A stretch of 64,000 bases of DNA from Oscheius sp. JU75 (taxonomy: Eukaryota > Nematoda > Chromadorea > Rhabditida > Rhabditidae): NCBI GenBank assembly GCA_037178855.1, contig JASJZC010000006.1, positions 682,001-746,000 of the forward strand. Direction: 5' to 3'. The notes under the pieces were generated by a model. It was not told where the DNA came from and ran no database searches. It saw only the letters and a program-made list of their open reading frames with translations. The position numbers and the translations under genes were made by a program. Of this stretch, positions 33,441 through 45,400 are shown in pieces (the stretch's first letter is position 1; every line of letters starts with the position of its first letter).

Positions 33441-35297
33441 TCACAACGTATGGTTCCTGCAAATTTCAACGGCCTTGGCAATATCACTTGACACGTTAAC
33501 TTCTTCCTCGCTGAACTGAACCAGAATAAGGAAATAAGTGAAGATGGCTGAGAACATCTTAAGTTTGTATATAGTTGCCCGTATCTCTCTGACTTACAGT
33601 AAGAAGAATACTCCTGTTCATAGGAAAGTAGTTATAGGCCGATATAGTCATTTTGTTGCTCTGTATTTGAGAGATGAGTATCTGCATTTGAGACTAAATA
33701 TTATAGTTTTCCACGAGAACAGGGAACAGACCGAAATTCTTGTATCTTCCTCCCTTTTAAGACAATTATTGTACAGTTCGAAGGCACACGTGGCTATATC
33801 CTCACCCTGGAACACAAAATACAAAAACTAGAAATCTACCGTACCTCCTCGGTCATTTGAAAAGCGGGAAGACTCAAGATTAGAAGATGCCATATGATGA
33901 CCAAGATCCATATTCCTACCCAAATAACGATTCCGGGCTGTGTCTTAAAAAATCTTTTAAACATGTGCGGGACCACCTACTCCAGCATTCCTGTAAGCCA
34001 CATAGGACAGGAAGCAGACTGCGGGAATGGACATTCCGTAAAAGACGAAAACGTGGAGACTGTAGCAGTCCTCGAGCTTCCGTTTTGCGGTGACCAGAGA
34101 GTGGTGCTGAGTCTGGATCTCGTCCAGGTGTTGGAGCTTGACCAGTGGGGGAGAAGATCTGGAGAATATGTCGTTTAAGTTTAGAGAAAATCTCAGCGAG
34201 ATTTGACCAAGACCATCCAAATCTCAGCCTACAGGCGACTACCCACCTCGTGCAAGCCACGAGATACATGTTAGTGGGGGGAAGAGGTTATATTGGGTTT
34301 AAAGATGACCAAATTTGTATAAAAAATAATATGTTATAGCGACTGTTTACAGACGCTGAACTCACTTAAAATCTCTCTGCATCCTCAGACAAAGATTGGC
34401 TATCACATATCTGATGTATGTACAGCTTAGGAAGAAGTCTATGCAGAACAGCGTGATGAAACATTGACAGATGCTCATCTAATAAAATAACGTTACTTTT
34501 TTTTCGCAAAAATCCTTACCAGATAGCACTCAAATGGAAAAAATACCCAGCTATTAGTAAAAATGGCTGGTACAAATGGGGTACCAGTTGTGATTAAGCC
34601 CATTCGTAAGACTTAAAACATTTGTTTCTATTAATGAATTAGCTACAAACCTGTGTCAAATATTCCAGACGAAATCGACAAGAAAATATCTACAAAAATC
34701 AGACAGGCTGTTATTTTTTTCGCTTTAGAGTAGGGTAGCAGAGAGTCATCGCCGTCTAAAGCCTGGTCAATTTGCTAAATTTGTTTTTTATTTAATTTTC
34801 CAGTGACCTACCTGCAAAAAAGCCATTCTTGCCCTGTAAGACCTTGTTAAGGTCGTTGCCGTGTAAAAACCAGCAAACAAAAATATGAATCTGGTCATAG
34901 AAAGCACAACTATCGGGTCAAGCATCCGCTCTGCCACTGTAACTGTCGTCGACCCTGGTGGCAGCAAGGATATTTGCGTGCTTCGACGCAAGGCGGTCAG
35001 AAACTGTAAAATTTTAAATTTTCAGATAGAGTATGAACTTACCAGAAGAGTTAAGAGTGCTCTCCTGTACCATATCATGAAATAACTGTCTGGACTAAAA
35101 CTTAACGAGTTTCAGTGAGCCTGAAAAACTTACTTTTCGGGCATTCCCACAACTTTCTGGAAGACGAGCAGTTTTCTTCTGACTATTTTTGTAAAAGTAC
35201 AGGGAGCTCTTTTCATAGACACGTTAAAATTTGTTTCCATTTGAGCTGGAAGATCCATGCTGAACTGTGGTTCAGATGGGAGTACTTTGGAGAGCAT
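33441..35297 (-). CDS. Gustatory-receptor-like 7TM protein 5 (subfamily B)
   Basis: Start at the ATG at 35297, directly after CCCAAATTCAG, a plausible spliced-leader acceptor. The N-terminal region has APCTFTKIVRRKLLVFQ, aligned with FSFTKEARRPLTRF of receptor 2. It continues with SYFMIWYRRALLTLLF, VVLSMTRFIFLFAGFYTATT, ITACLIFVDIFLSIS, FTNSWVFFPFECYL, a block shared with receptor 2 (LVKLQHLDEIQ, LVTAKRKLEDCYSL) and SIPAVCFLSYVAYRNA. The C-terminal block ends FTYFLILVQF before a short Cys-containing tail. The intron at about 34163-34370 is longer than usual and holds tRNA-like sequence. It appears intact; exon edges in the centre are less certain. Confidence 0.75.
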
Positions 35298-35557
35298 CTG
35301 AATTTGGGAGTGGATGCGCAGACTGGTTCGGCGGTGTGGAAGAAAACAAACCAATCTAGAGAGACAGAAGGCAAAGTAACATTCTGCTCTCGTACAGGGT
35401 ACGACCTTAAAAATTTTGCTATTAGGGCCAAAACTGGTTCCGTTAAGTCATCCTTACTCTCTCCGATTAAGCGCAAAGTGCTTCGGTTCGTAACTCATCA
35501 GTCTCTTTAATGCATGGTCTTCTAGAAAAAAAAACGAAAATTTTGCTACACCGATAG

Positions 35558-35711
35558 TTTAAGGGACACTGGCATTATGGGTAGATGCGTAGACGGCCGA
35601 ACGCGTTTACAATGCAAAAAATGCGATTTTAAGGAAGTTCGTCGCGGGACCCGATTTGAAAACGCGTTCGGCCGTCTACCTATCTACTCATATTAACAGC
35701 GTCCCTTTAAA
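35558..35711. mobile_element. Small MITE with about 50-bp terminal inverted repeats
   Basis: TTTAAGGGACACTGGCATTA at the left and its inverse ending GCGTCCCTTTAAA at the right pair over about 50 bp. Both arms include GTAGACGGCCGAACGCGTTT. The interior is under 60 bp and non-coding. Half copies occur elsewhere (17407-17466). Confidence 0.8.
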
Positions 35712-35921
35712 AGTATGATTTTCTAGGTATTTCTCCTAAAACAAACAACTGCCACAAACTTTTTCTCTGTTTTGATGTCACGATCGCCTTCGGGGCAATT
35801 AGTAATCGGTCCCCGTGACCCATCCAGAGGGAACTTGAACAAATAAACTCCTCATTTCGTGTGGGATATTGGTCCTTTCTCTCCCATCTATTTCCCTCCC
35901 TGAGATTTTTTTTTCAGAAGA

Positions 35922-36682
35922 ATGAAAATCCAAGTCCTCCCACCTATGTCTCTGCTGTTGTTCCTCGTCGCAGGCTCGCCAGTTCCATTTCAAGACGACC
36001 ACCTGTTCCAGGTACAACATAAGTTTTGAACATCACAACTTAAAACACCGACCAAGCGTCAAATTTCACGCGTATGTACATCGAAACTGTACTTAAAATT
36101 TAGAGCAGGATAAAATGACTTGTAACTGAACGCACGCAGACTTAAGGCACATAGTTGAATATCTAACAATTAATAACTTAAGTGAAGTGAACGACTTTTT
36201 TAGCAGCTTCACCCATATGACTGCCATAGTACTTCAAACAAATTTTTTTTTTCAGAAAATGAACACAGTCGGCGACCTGATGGCCAAGAACGCTCAAAGA
36301 TACCCCGAGAGCAGAGATTTTATAAGGAACGGGATGCCAATACTGGTCGATCCTGTTATGAGCTACGAGGAGAAGGTTGGAGTCCTGTCCGAGTATTTCA
36401 AGACACTGGGAAATGGAGAATGGTCAGAGGAGCAGGTAAACGGTTCTCCACATGGACTACGTAAGCTTTTAGCTTTTCCGCAAAGCCAACTGGCTACTGA
36501 CCATGTTTAACGACGTTGAGGTCGAGTTCATTAGCAAGTACTTTGGTGAGCATCCGGAACGGGGACGTGTCTTCTTCAGAAAGTGTCTCCTACGTTTCAG
36601 TCAAGAAGATTATTTAACTGCGAGCTCAGAAAATCGCTTGAAGATGTTGAAGGATCTCGTGGTAGAGTTCAATCAGTTCTAA
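35922..36682 (+). CDS. Short secreted helical protein 1
   Basis: Three exons (35922-36011, 36256-36435, 36473-36682) encode 159 aa. The first exon is essentially a signal peptide (LLLFLVAGSP, cleavage near SPVP). The mature part is predicted helical and acidic, with VEFISKYFGEHPERGRVFF and a C-terminal amphipathic stretch. The layout (signal peptide, 150-170 aa, short introns, a K/RxF-type helix near the C-terminus) is shared with the genes at 38512, 41892 and 52811. I recognise no family; FAR (fatty-acid and retinol binding) or SXP/RAL-2 proteins of nematodes have similar size and helicity, but no signature was matched. The ATG lies 4 nt after TTTTTTTTCAG. An AATAAA follows at 36707. Confidence 0.72.
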
Positions 36683-36706
36683 AGTGATCTCACTTTTTGT
36701 AAAAGA

Positions 36707-36712
36707 AATAAA
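36707..36712 (+). terminator. Polyadenylation signal AATAAA
   Basis: 25 nt after the stop of short secreted protein 1. Confidence 0.55.
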
Positions 36713-36747
36713 CTGTTCTAAAGTTTTCTCTCTTACTTTTCTCCTTA

Positions 36748-36832
36748 GAGCCGGGTTTCGAACTCGGGATCCTTACATTAGATTAAATCTGGTTCCGCCT
36801 GCCACTGCGCCGATCCGTCATAGAATAAATCT
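36748..36832 (-). mobile_element. tRNA-derived SINE head
   Basis: Minus strand has box A GGCGCAGTGGCAGG and box B GAGTTCGAAACCC at tRNA-like spacing, but no matching acceptor stem. Same family as 2140-2285 by the box A region. Confidence 0.55.
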
Positions 36833-36888
36833 GTATCCACATAGATATTCGTTTAAGCTGCTTATTGCATAGAAGTACAGATGAACCT

Positions 36889-37380
36889 CTACGCAGTGCG
36901 AAACGTAGTTCTCTGGTCCAAGCTCCAAACATTGCACAGGTCACCAGTACAGCAGTAGGTCTCCAAAAGTCTATTCAGAGTCGGTTTTCTTTTGCCGGAA
37001 CAGTCGGTATCCTTGCACAGCCGTACTGCCACCCGACCACGGAATCTTTCTTGTAGAGAGTAACTTGACACGTCCAGGGTTAACGTACAGACGTTAGCTC
37101 ATGGCAGTTTTCCAAGTGCTACGACCGTTTTACAAAGGCTCCCCTAAACCGCGTGTCAGAGTGTTCTGTGCTTACCCATGTAACAGTTGCGACTAGGACT
37201 TTGAGGCCGAATAAGATCAAAGGAAGAAGAGTAGACAGCAATATGAGGCAAATCATTCTTGGACTTCAGATTTCGCAAAGTATTGTCGGTCTGCTTACAT
37301 GTATTCCGCAAGTAGATAGTTTTGTTTAGGCTTCGAGACAGTGAGACAATGACAGTGAAGAATAACAATAGTGCATCAAT
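36889..37380 (-). pseudogene. Ly6/three-finger-like gene remnant, copy 1
   Basis: Minus strand: a hydrophobic leader-like stretch (LLLFFTVIVSLSRSL, but no ATG in frame) and exon text ending RNCYMG, then about 100 bp further TCQVTLYKKDSVVGWQYGC and, in another frame, DCSGKRKPTLNRLLETYCC followed by TGDLCN. The end CCxxDLCN is the hallmark of Ly6/uPAR three-finger domains. The two halves are out of frame by an 11-nt gap between the cysteines, and no intron fits. I read it as a decayed duplicate, though an unusual exon structure using the first frame throughout (RNCYMG joined to RFRGRVAVRL) cannot be excluded. Confidence 0.45.
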
Positions 37381-37433
37381 TTAATTCGTTGTTTTCGAGT
37401 CAAAAGTTAGTCTTTCTGATTCGGGTCCGGATA

Positions 37434-37799
37434 TCAGATACTAGTGGGAAGAGCCGTCGTAGACGGACCGTTTGCCACATTCCACATGATGTTACACAGA
37501 TCCGTGTGACAGCAGCGCGTCTCTTCCCTGCCAAGGTTGTTCATCTTCCGAAATCCGTAACAGTCCTGTTTCAACACAGCCGTATTTCCAGCCAAAGACT
37601 GTTCCCTACTTCCAGTATGTAACGAAGCATCTGTAGACCTTCACGAAACAGTCATCAATTGAAAACGTAGGAGGATTATTAGCAACCTTCTGGCCTAAAG
37701 GTCAAATTATGAGAAATAGTGATTGTTCATACAGAGATGGTATCCGGGCTCTGCAAATGTTAAAGGAATGAGGACAAGTAGCTCAAACAGTCGCACCAT
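37434..37799 (-). pseudogene. Ly6/three-finger-like gene remnant, copy 2
   Basis: Starts with a clear signal peptide (MVRLFELLVLIPLTFAEPG), then, after an intron, CQKVANNPPTFSIDDCFVKV, then VFGWKYGCVET, and in another frame DCYGFRKMNNLGREETRCC followed by HTDLCN, the Ly6 end motif. It aligns with copy 1 around GWxYGC and CCxxDLCN, so this is a tandem pair. An in-frame stop precedes VFGWKYGC and a 10-nt spacer shifts the frame before the last half, suggesting decay. Ly6 proteins are usually GPI-anchored or secreted disulphide domains. Confidence 0.5.
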
Positions 37800-37951
37800 T
37801 TGGTTGAAAATGTAGCCTGTCTTGTTTATATTGACCGGGAAGTCATTTGTATTCTAAATCGAAACAAGAATTGTCTATGTGGAAGTTTTGTAGTAGACAG
37901 ACTATGCCTCAACAGAACAAAATAGTATGGTATGATCAAAAATACGAGCGT

Positions 37952-38223
37952 CTACAGTTTGGCCATAGCTTTACGTCCGGAGACCCAAAATTGCAAGCGG
38001 CAATTCAAACCAAGTTTTTGGCAGTTTTTTAGTTCTATTTTACCACCTTTTTTTCTAGTTTTTCGCAGATTTTTGCCTTCTTACGACCGAGAGCATCACT
38101 ATTTATTGCAGGTAGCACAAGAAACCCAGAAAAGACGAAAATAAGAGGAAAATTCAAATAGCCCTGATTTGAATTCGCGCGCATACTTGGCGTCGAGACG
38201 TAAAGCTAACGCCAAACTGTAAG
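37952..38223. mobile_element. MITE-like element with about 58-bp inverted repeats
   Basis: ACAGTTTGGCCATAGCTTTA at the left end and the inverse of TAAAGCTAACGCCAAACTGT at the right pair over about 58 bp with some mismatches, continuing to CAATTCAAACCAAG versus its partner. The interior (about 150 bp) is non-coding. Confidence 0.65.
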
Positions 38224-38511
38224 AGCTCTTCCTTCTGAACTTAGGCTTAGGCTTAGTAGTATCTACCGTAAGCCGGTGTACCGGCAGTTTGTCCACCGGT
38301 AGACAGGTCGATTCTTTTAAAGGGTTAAATTTACTGAACGCTGAGGTGTCTGCTCAAACTGCTTGCTGGCTGATACGTGCGCCAGCCCAAGTCTAATGAA
38401 TGGTCTATGCAGAGGTAGTACAGGTGAAACTCTCGAGGTACAAAAAGTTTCACAATAACAGTGGTCTTTATTAACAGAAACCTGTCATGAGTGAGAAAAA
38501 AAGATCACAAT

Positions 38512-39067
38512 TTAGGACTGAGCCGAGATGTAGCGTTGCAGCTTGATCATCAGAAGACCACTAATTTGATCGTCGTTCATCTCGGCCAGTGGTTTCTTCA
38601 AGAACCACGTGTAGAAATGGCTAATGAGCTGCGTGGCCAATTCGGGTTGGCTGGGAAAGTAGCGCTGCACGAAGTATTCGTGAACGTCGGCAATCTTCTG
38701 GACTGATTCCTGGACACTGGTCTCGAAGGCCTGGAAATCCGAATGTACTCCCTGTCACTGTCTTTCACACCTCAGGGAACATCTCTTCAAACTCCCGTCC
38801 ATCCTTCTTGCACATTTCTACCCGTTCCTCTACAGAGACAGTCATATTCCAAGAGCAGGCCTTGATCGTCCTCAGGTAGTCTCCATACTCAGGAATCTCT
38901 CTGACCAACTGAACAATGTGAAGAGCGATCTCTTCCAGATCCTGAATCCATACTATAAATAAAAATTAAGTACCACCTACAGTAAATAAATCCTCAAAAC
39001 TTGCTGTCGAGGTTGCTTCAGAGCTGCTGAAGACGAGGACCAGAATCAGGAGACCGTGAGCGAACAT
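38512..39067 (-). CDS. Short secreted helical protein 2
   Basis: Three exons encode about 165-170 aa. A strong signal peptide MFAHGLLILVLVFSSSEA is followed by an acidic helical mature domain with two cysteines (KACSWNMTVSVEERVEMCKK) that may pair. Near the C-terminus VHEYFVQRYFPSQPELATQL aligns with VEFISKYFGEHPERGRVFF of the gene at 35922. A second in-frame ATG lies 18 nt upstream; the chosen start follows AGTTACAG by 2 nt and gives the better signal peptide. The exon 1 donor was set by phase (GTAG before GTGGTAC). Family unknown. Confidence 0.68.
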
Positions 39068-41891
39068 CTCTGTAACTTGAGTCATTGCGTTGCGAGGCGG
39101 AATGAGCTAATAGGACAATTTGGGCCTTCGGAACAGGCTGATGACGACATTGGGTTGAGCTTTTTAATGCTATGCTCTACTGGAGTTGTTGGATGGAACT
39201 GATGAAACGGAAGACTTTAAAGTTTAATGAGCGTCTAAGGAGCCTAGGCCAGACATTATTTTTTACGTTGTATGATGTAACTGGATTAGCTAAGCGTATT
39301 TGGATAGGCTTCCAGTTCTAGAGTTCAGGATGGAAGCCAGGTGGCCCAGATTCAAACCCACTTCCGCTTTCTTCAAGCGGAAAAGGGGGTATTGGATAGT
39401 TGAACAACCAAATTTTGCAGAGATCTTGACTAGTCTCTTCCCAGGAGCTCTAGATTTAAACTCGCACCTTTCTGGACCGGTAAGAGCGTCTTTTGGTAGT
39501 CTCATGTGGTATAGAATTTCCTATTATTTTTCTAATAGATAGAATTTATTGCTCTAAAATAAGAGGTTTTGTAGCAGCTAAAGAGCTCGGGACAGTGAGG
39601 AACTGGGAGTTTCACACAAGTTCTGAGCATGTGAGCTGATGTAACGAGGATCTCATCATTTAATAGAAATGAGTCGAGAAGAATTGGTGGCTTTGGATAA
39701 TTGACCTGTGAGAAAAACACAAATGACTGTTATTGCTCAAGACAAACGTTTGCGCTTACAATTTGATATGCTTCGAAAGATTGTACTGCCTAATTAGAAT
39801 GACCAAGCGTAAGAAGAGCTGAACACAGAACGCGAGTTGCTTTCATCGAGAGAGAATAAGAAACAACTAAATGAATAGCAGGACAGAGCTCCGCCTCTGG
39901 AACGTCACTTCAGAACGTATGGTTGTACGCGAACGAGAGAGAAAGAAAGAAAGAGAGACAAGGGGTCGAAAATTGAGGGTAATTCCTCTTTTTTAGAGAG
40001 GAACCAGAGGGCGGGTAACAACCACCACCCCCGCTTAGATGGATTAACCTTCTCTGGAAGAAAGGATACAGATTATTGATATGATGGTATGGGAAAGGGT
40101 AGGAAATCAAAGTGTGAAACGTGAGTCAAAGATCTTTGGAAAGGTAAAGGGAGAGACAAAGAGACTGTGGGACAGAAAGACAGAGGACGAACGAGATAGA
40201 GAGACAGAACGAAAAAAAAACAGCAAGAGTCAGATAGACACTGATCTTCAAGCAAAAAAGTTTCGGAACCACAACAACTTAAATGGGAGCCAAATTAAGG
40301 GCCCAATCCGTCCACATTCGGCTCCTTCCAGGACAATGAATTCGCCTTTCCTATATTTAGCATGGTGTCACTTTGTGATCTCTATCCAACTTGTTTCAAG
40401 GCTTCTAAGCCAAGTTTTATTGCGGTACCAATAATACCTTTCTACACAGAACACACAGTACAGAGTTCGTTGCTTCCTGTCGGAGGTTTCCAACAAGGTG
40501 ATTGTCTTCATTCAAGGGCATAACACGTTGCCCTTCCTTTTGTTTCGGACGAGGCTTCTTGTTTTTTTTCTGTCAGAGGGTGAGATTTCCTTGTCGGATT
40601 CAGATCCCACGCTAACATTAACGAATGACACGGTGAGCAGAATAACAAGAAGGTGTAGTTCAGAACACGATAATTTTCTTTTAAAGTGACGAGATCAGGG
40701 GACAGAGATCTTTTCTGCTCATTGTACTTTCAGAGAGATTGTACTCCTGCGGCAGAAATAGACTCGGTGTCGTGAAGACGAGCCATTGAGCTCTAGGCCT
40801 CTCTCCCTCTGTCAGCCAATCATTGCTTATTAATGGGATAGAAAGGTATAGCAGACCAATCACAAACCAGTGAGTCAAGAAACCGATCGTGGATGCTGTC
40901 TGGGACGGATGGTGTGTCTAAGACAACACCGGACAAAATTCCAAGCCAAAAGTACCCGGCGGCACTAAACCTGAATGGAAGAAACATTGTCAGATATTTT
41001 TTGGATCAGACCAAAGAATAAGAAACTGGCAGAAATAGATTCTCAATGTTTAATATTCCAAAAAACTACGTTAACCAGTGATTTACAAGCCGTTTTCTCA
41101 ATTTTGGGCCCCGCGGTATGCTGAGGTGTTAACCCGCCCGTCTGGGACAGGACTGCAAAAGGAACAGACACTGGGACTCCTGACTCTTTATTTTTTTTTG
41201 CACCCTGTTTCGAATGAGGCCAACTGACCCCCCGTTTTCTAGCTATAACCAGAGCCACACGGCTGTTACACACTGTGAAGCCCGGATCCCCCGGGTAGAT
41301 ATAGCCTTTGGCCTTTTGGCCTTCCGTCAGTGCTTCCGAAACTTTGAGACGATTTGACATACGTCACCAATATGACCTAGTCTTCATGAACAGAGCAACA
41401 TAACGAATGGACAGCAATCAAGTCCCCTTTGAAAACCAGCAATTTCCTGAATCAGGGTCCCTATTTATTGCTCCAACCTGCGTCAAGCACATTCTGAGGT
41501 TCGTAGTTGGTTTGAGAGTGTAAATATTCGAGGGAGAGAATGTCAGAAACAGAAGGCGTAAATTATTATTCCGGTTTGTTCCAAGAACCTTCCCTCCTCG
41601 GTTCCTCAAGCCTTCTGTCCGGTCCGAAAAACAAGCTGATCCGCTTAAGATGATCCCCCTTTATTACTTTGCCCCCGTCAGCAAACTAATAATATCCAAG
41701 GAGCCTCCACTCTCCCACTTGCGTGCTCGGGTATCATCTTGATTGATTTCGCTTTTTAGAGCCCCCACGGCACGGGAGCCGCGAGCGTTCGCCAATTTTT
41801 CGCGACACGCTCTCAGCAACTGACCTCCTGGCTCAAATTTCACAATCTCTTTTTTTGTCTGACAACAACTAACCCCCTTTGTTTAGGCATC
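39068..41891. other. Intergenic 2.8 kb, repeat fragments only
   Basis: Holds tRNA-like fragments (CCCAGATTCAAACCCAC near 39,350; GGTATGCTGAGGTGTTAACC near 41,112 with TTTCGAATGAGG near 41,208), a GAGACAGA-rich tract at 40,150-40,215, and AT-rich spacer. Open frames such as 39300-39542 and 41043-41360 run through these repeats and are not called. Confidence 0.5.
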
Positions 41892-42460
41892 ATGAAGTTT
41901 GCAGCTGCTATAATTTTACTAGTTACGGTGCACGCTAGTCCCGTTCAGAAGGGGGAGAAGGAGCTCTGTGACTATCTCTCGTCAGAAGATGTTACTCAGG
42001 TTGGTCTCTATCCCTATCTGTCAAGGTTTATGCGATTTTCAGGATCTGACCCGCATGACAGAACAGCTCAGTGTCCAGATCCGCAGCAATGGCTACTCCT
42101 TCATGTCAATTCTCAGAAAACTCCACGGAGTTGTGATTGCCCGTTGGAGCAATGAGCAGAAGGCTAGTGTTCTCCTGGAGGCCATGGTTCAGTACGGATT
42201 TGACCCGGAGGTAGCCATCGGACAGACACATTAATCCAGTTAAATTTTAGGAGGTCATGCCCGTGATTACCAAGGTTTTAAATCTTTATGACGAGACATT
42301 GGAAGCTCTGACCAAGAAGCACTTTCCGTGGAATGCTCTGAAAGGCGAGGCTGTCTTCATACAGCTCTGGAAAGTCGCCTCCGGAACTGCGTTCCGCTTG
42401 GGTCATGCTGGTGAAAGACAAGCGATGGTCATGTCGGTGGTCTCTGACTTTTGTCACTGA
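41892..42460 (+). CDS. Short secreted helical protein 3
   Basis: Three exons (41892-41999, 42043-42210, 42251-42460), 161 aa. Signal peptide MKFAAAIILLVTVHASP, then a helical mature part with one Cys early (ELCDYLSSEDVTQ) and one at the very end (SDFCH). LNLYDETLEALTKKHFPWNA is the segment that recalls nematode FAR proteins and also aligns loosely with MDLYDDEKENFLENFPEHRH of the gene at 49493. The ATG lies 5 nt after TTTGTTTAG. AATAAA follows at 42511. Family not identified; a lipid-binding role is only a guess from size and helicity. Confidence 0.72.
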
Positions 42461-45400
42461 AGTGTAGAAAACTACGATTATTTGCTACGTGTTATCTATT
42501 TGTGAGTCGGAATAAATATTGGGCTTTTTGTTTCTCAGTCAACCATTGTTTCACAAAGTTGTAGCGGCTGATCAATGGACTGCTGCGAGTAGGTCCTTCT
42601 AGGCGCGTGCCGAAATGGTACGGAGGCGAAGCACATGGTAAGCGTGAAATGTTTTTGAACTCTAGGAGTTTGAAGAATTCTCACCCTATTTATCTGCCTT
42701 ATCCTTATCAAAAATCCATTTAAGTGATAGTGGCTTTCTAAACAAAATGCGTCGAACACTTAAATTTTGAGCTGGGATAAGATCGGATGATGCAGGCGAT
42801 GAGAAGCCTAGCTATGTACGACTTTAAATCTTTTTTTCTCTGTGACTGCCCACTTTTCTGTCATAAGGTGAACATTTTGGTTTTTGATTCTTCGCCTGAC
42901 TCATCCTCATTCCCAATCTTTTTCTTCCACGAGCTTTTTGCATCAGAGACAACAGCTGTTGCATGCGCTTGTTTGTTCCCGGTGTAGAAAGCAGGATGAG
43001 GGTGCGTATTTGTTTTGGGGTCTTATCTAACTTTATGCTGATACGGGTAATTTAAATTTTCGCGGTACTGTACCTGGTCATTAAGTAGCCTGTCCACCCC
43101 TTAACAATCTCGTTCACCCTCTCCCAATCAACAATTTTGCACATGTTTCTCTTGTTCGATGCTCTCCATCAGGAGTCTAGTTACTTTCTATGAGTTCTCC
43201 ATGCCCAGTTCTGTGTTGCTATTAACTATTTTCTGAAAAGGAAGAAGAAACAACTTCTGTGGAACTGCTAGGTCAATTCATGCAGAGGAGCCAAGCGAGA
43301 TCAAAGGTCGAATGATAAGTTCGAATGGCACCTGTTCCTTCTTACGGTGCCTATGATTCGCAGGGGAGCTTTTTGTTCAAGGGAATTTGAGTTTTTAAGC
43401 GGTTCTTAGGACGGTTTCTCAATATCTGACAGTTTAATCACAATCTTTAAGCGACAAGACTTGAGGGAAAACTGTCTCGGTCACCCCGAATCCTCTCCAT
43501 GTCACTGACCCAACGTCTTCACCTTCCCTCCAGTACATACTCTTGGTTCGAGCTAAACCAGTTAGTTCTCGGACGGCCTTTGATCAAGAAATGTACGAAT
43601 ACGTCGTATTTGCTGAAAGAGAGTACAGGCACAGACTATGGATATAGCTAAGACTCTATTCTAGAACTCTTGACATTCTGTTCCTAAGCCGAACCATGTT
43701 CCTCTAATAGGATTATCCCTCTTCCCTTGAGACCTCTTGTAGTTCCAAATGGCTTGCCCCTTCACAAAAGTCAATTCCTAATCCCTAAACCCACGTTTTT
43801 GTCCAGTAACGAACGAAAAGTCTGACTTCCTCATTCATTAGATCAGGTTTTGTAGATTTGAAGCTCCTATACGTACTTCACCACTGTATTTTCCCTGAAG
43901 GCAATCAAAAAAGTCTGTCGTCATTTACCATGGGAAAAAGACCACAGAGAGCAACGAACGATGGTCACGTAATTTCTGAGAGAGAAGGTCGAAAGATGCT
44001 TGAACGTCTGGGTTAAAAGATCAGTTGTTCAAGGTTAGAGGGTACCGTAGGCTTTCGATAAAGTCTCTCTGTCTATTTGTCCATCTATCCGTCTTTGTTC
44101 CTATACTCTGTATGCTCCTCGAACCGGTTAGATTCGAGAAAAAATGTAGGCAAGAGTTTCTTTAGTTGTTTCAAGAACACCTGTTTCACATTTAAAGCAG
44201 CAGCTGAATTTATCCTGTTTTCGCCCAATCCAATTGTGAAACCGGAACTGCGGAAAACCCTTCTAGATTAACTAGTCTCGGCTACCGTGCCCCATTGAGC
44301 GGATAATCTCGTGAAGATTTGCACATGTTTCCGATGTTTGCCCCAGTGTTCCACAAAAACTACAGGAGTGAGCGTTCTTCAAAGCACGAGACGTAATGGC
44401 AGCTTTTTGAGAGACTGATCTTGGCCGCTCATCGAAAAGTTATAAGGGGTAGTCATGCTTTCTTAGATGACAACCTTCTTAAATGTCGTGCTCGTTATTC
44501 TGGGAGCAAAAGTGTTGAAAGAAGAGTCTCACGCTATCATGTTATGACAAATTCAACGAGCAAAAAATTCAAGGAGGAACTATTATCAAATCTTGGGCGA
44601 GAAAGATTGGGTATACTGAGAATCTTTGGACCAAAAAACTTATAACAACCTAAAATTAAATAGAAAAAAGAGTTTGCTCGAAATAGCCAAACCAGAACGG
44701 CATAGGTGCGAGCAATTCAGTTTATCCTATGAAGTTTTGTAGTCGGGCGCGGCTTCCCTGTACCGCCTCTACGCGCGCAAGAAATTGGCCACCTTTCAAC
44801 AGTGTCGGATCCTTCAACTTTGCAGAACATCACTAGCACTGTTTTATAATCGACAAACGTGAAGTTTATGATTTAAGAAATGGAGTCTTTTTCAAAGCTT
44901 AATTAAACTCTCCGTGTCATCTCGTCAATACCTCTGTTAAAATTAGAACCCTATCGTACTTTTACGAACAAATTCCACATCACTTCTGAGCTGGCTGGCT
45001 TCCTATTCAACCCAAAACCGCTTCGCAAAAAGCTATGCAATTAGCTTTTGTTGAGTCTAATCGGGAACAGAGAATAGCTCTCCCACGCCTTCTAGGTGTT
45101 CCAGACTTTCTCTAAGAAAGAGGTCAAACTACTCTCAAAAAGCTCTGATGGAGTCAATTGAGCATGCAATGCTCAAGCTTATGGAGGAAGTGAGGGTGGC
45201 ATACGATAAGGTTACGAAAGATTGAACATTTCACAATTGGGAGCTCCTAGGATTATCAATCTGACTGATGCTCAACTTTGGTCTGGCTTTGTCTCTTTTT
45301 TTTAACAAAATCGATGATACTACATTCAAAGCAAACTGACCCGGTTGGGGTGAGGGGGATCAGTTCCCTTTACTGTGCTTGACTGTTTCATACTTATTGT

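Noticed and set aside
36748-36832. Possible tRNA gene on the minus strand
   Set aside because: Box A and box B are good but the acceptor arms do not pair, and a sister copy at 2.1-2.3 kb shows it is a SINE head.
41043-41360. Minus-strand frame of 105 codons
   Set aside because: It runs through tRNA-like and simple repeats; composition does not suggest protein.
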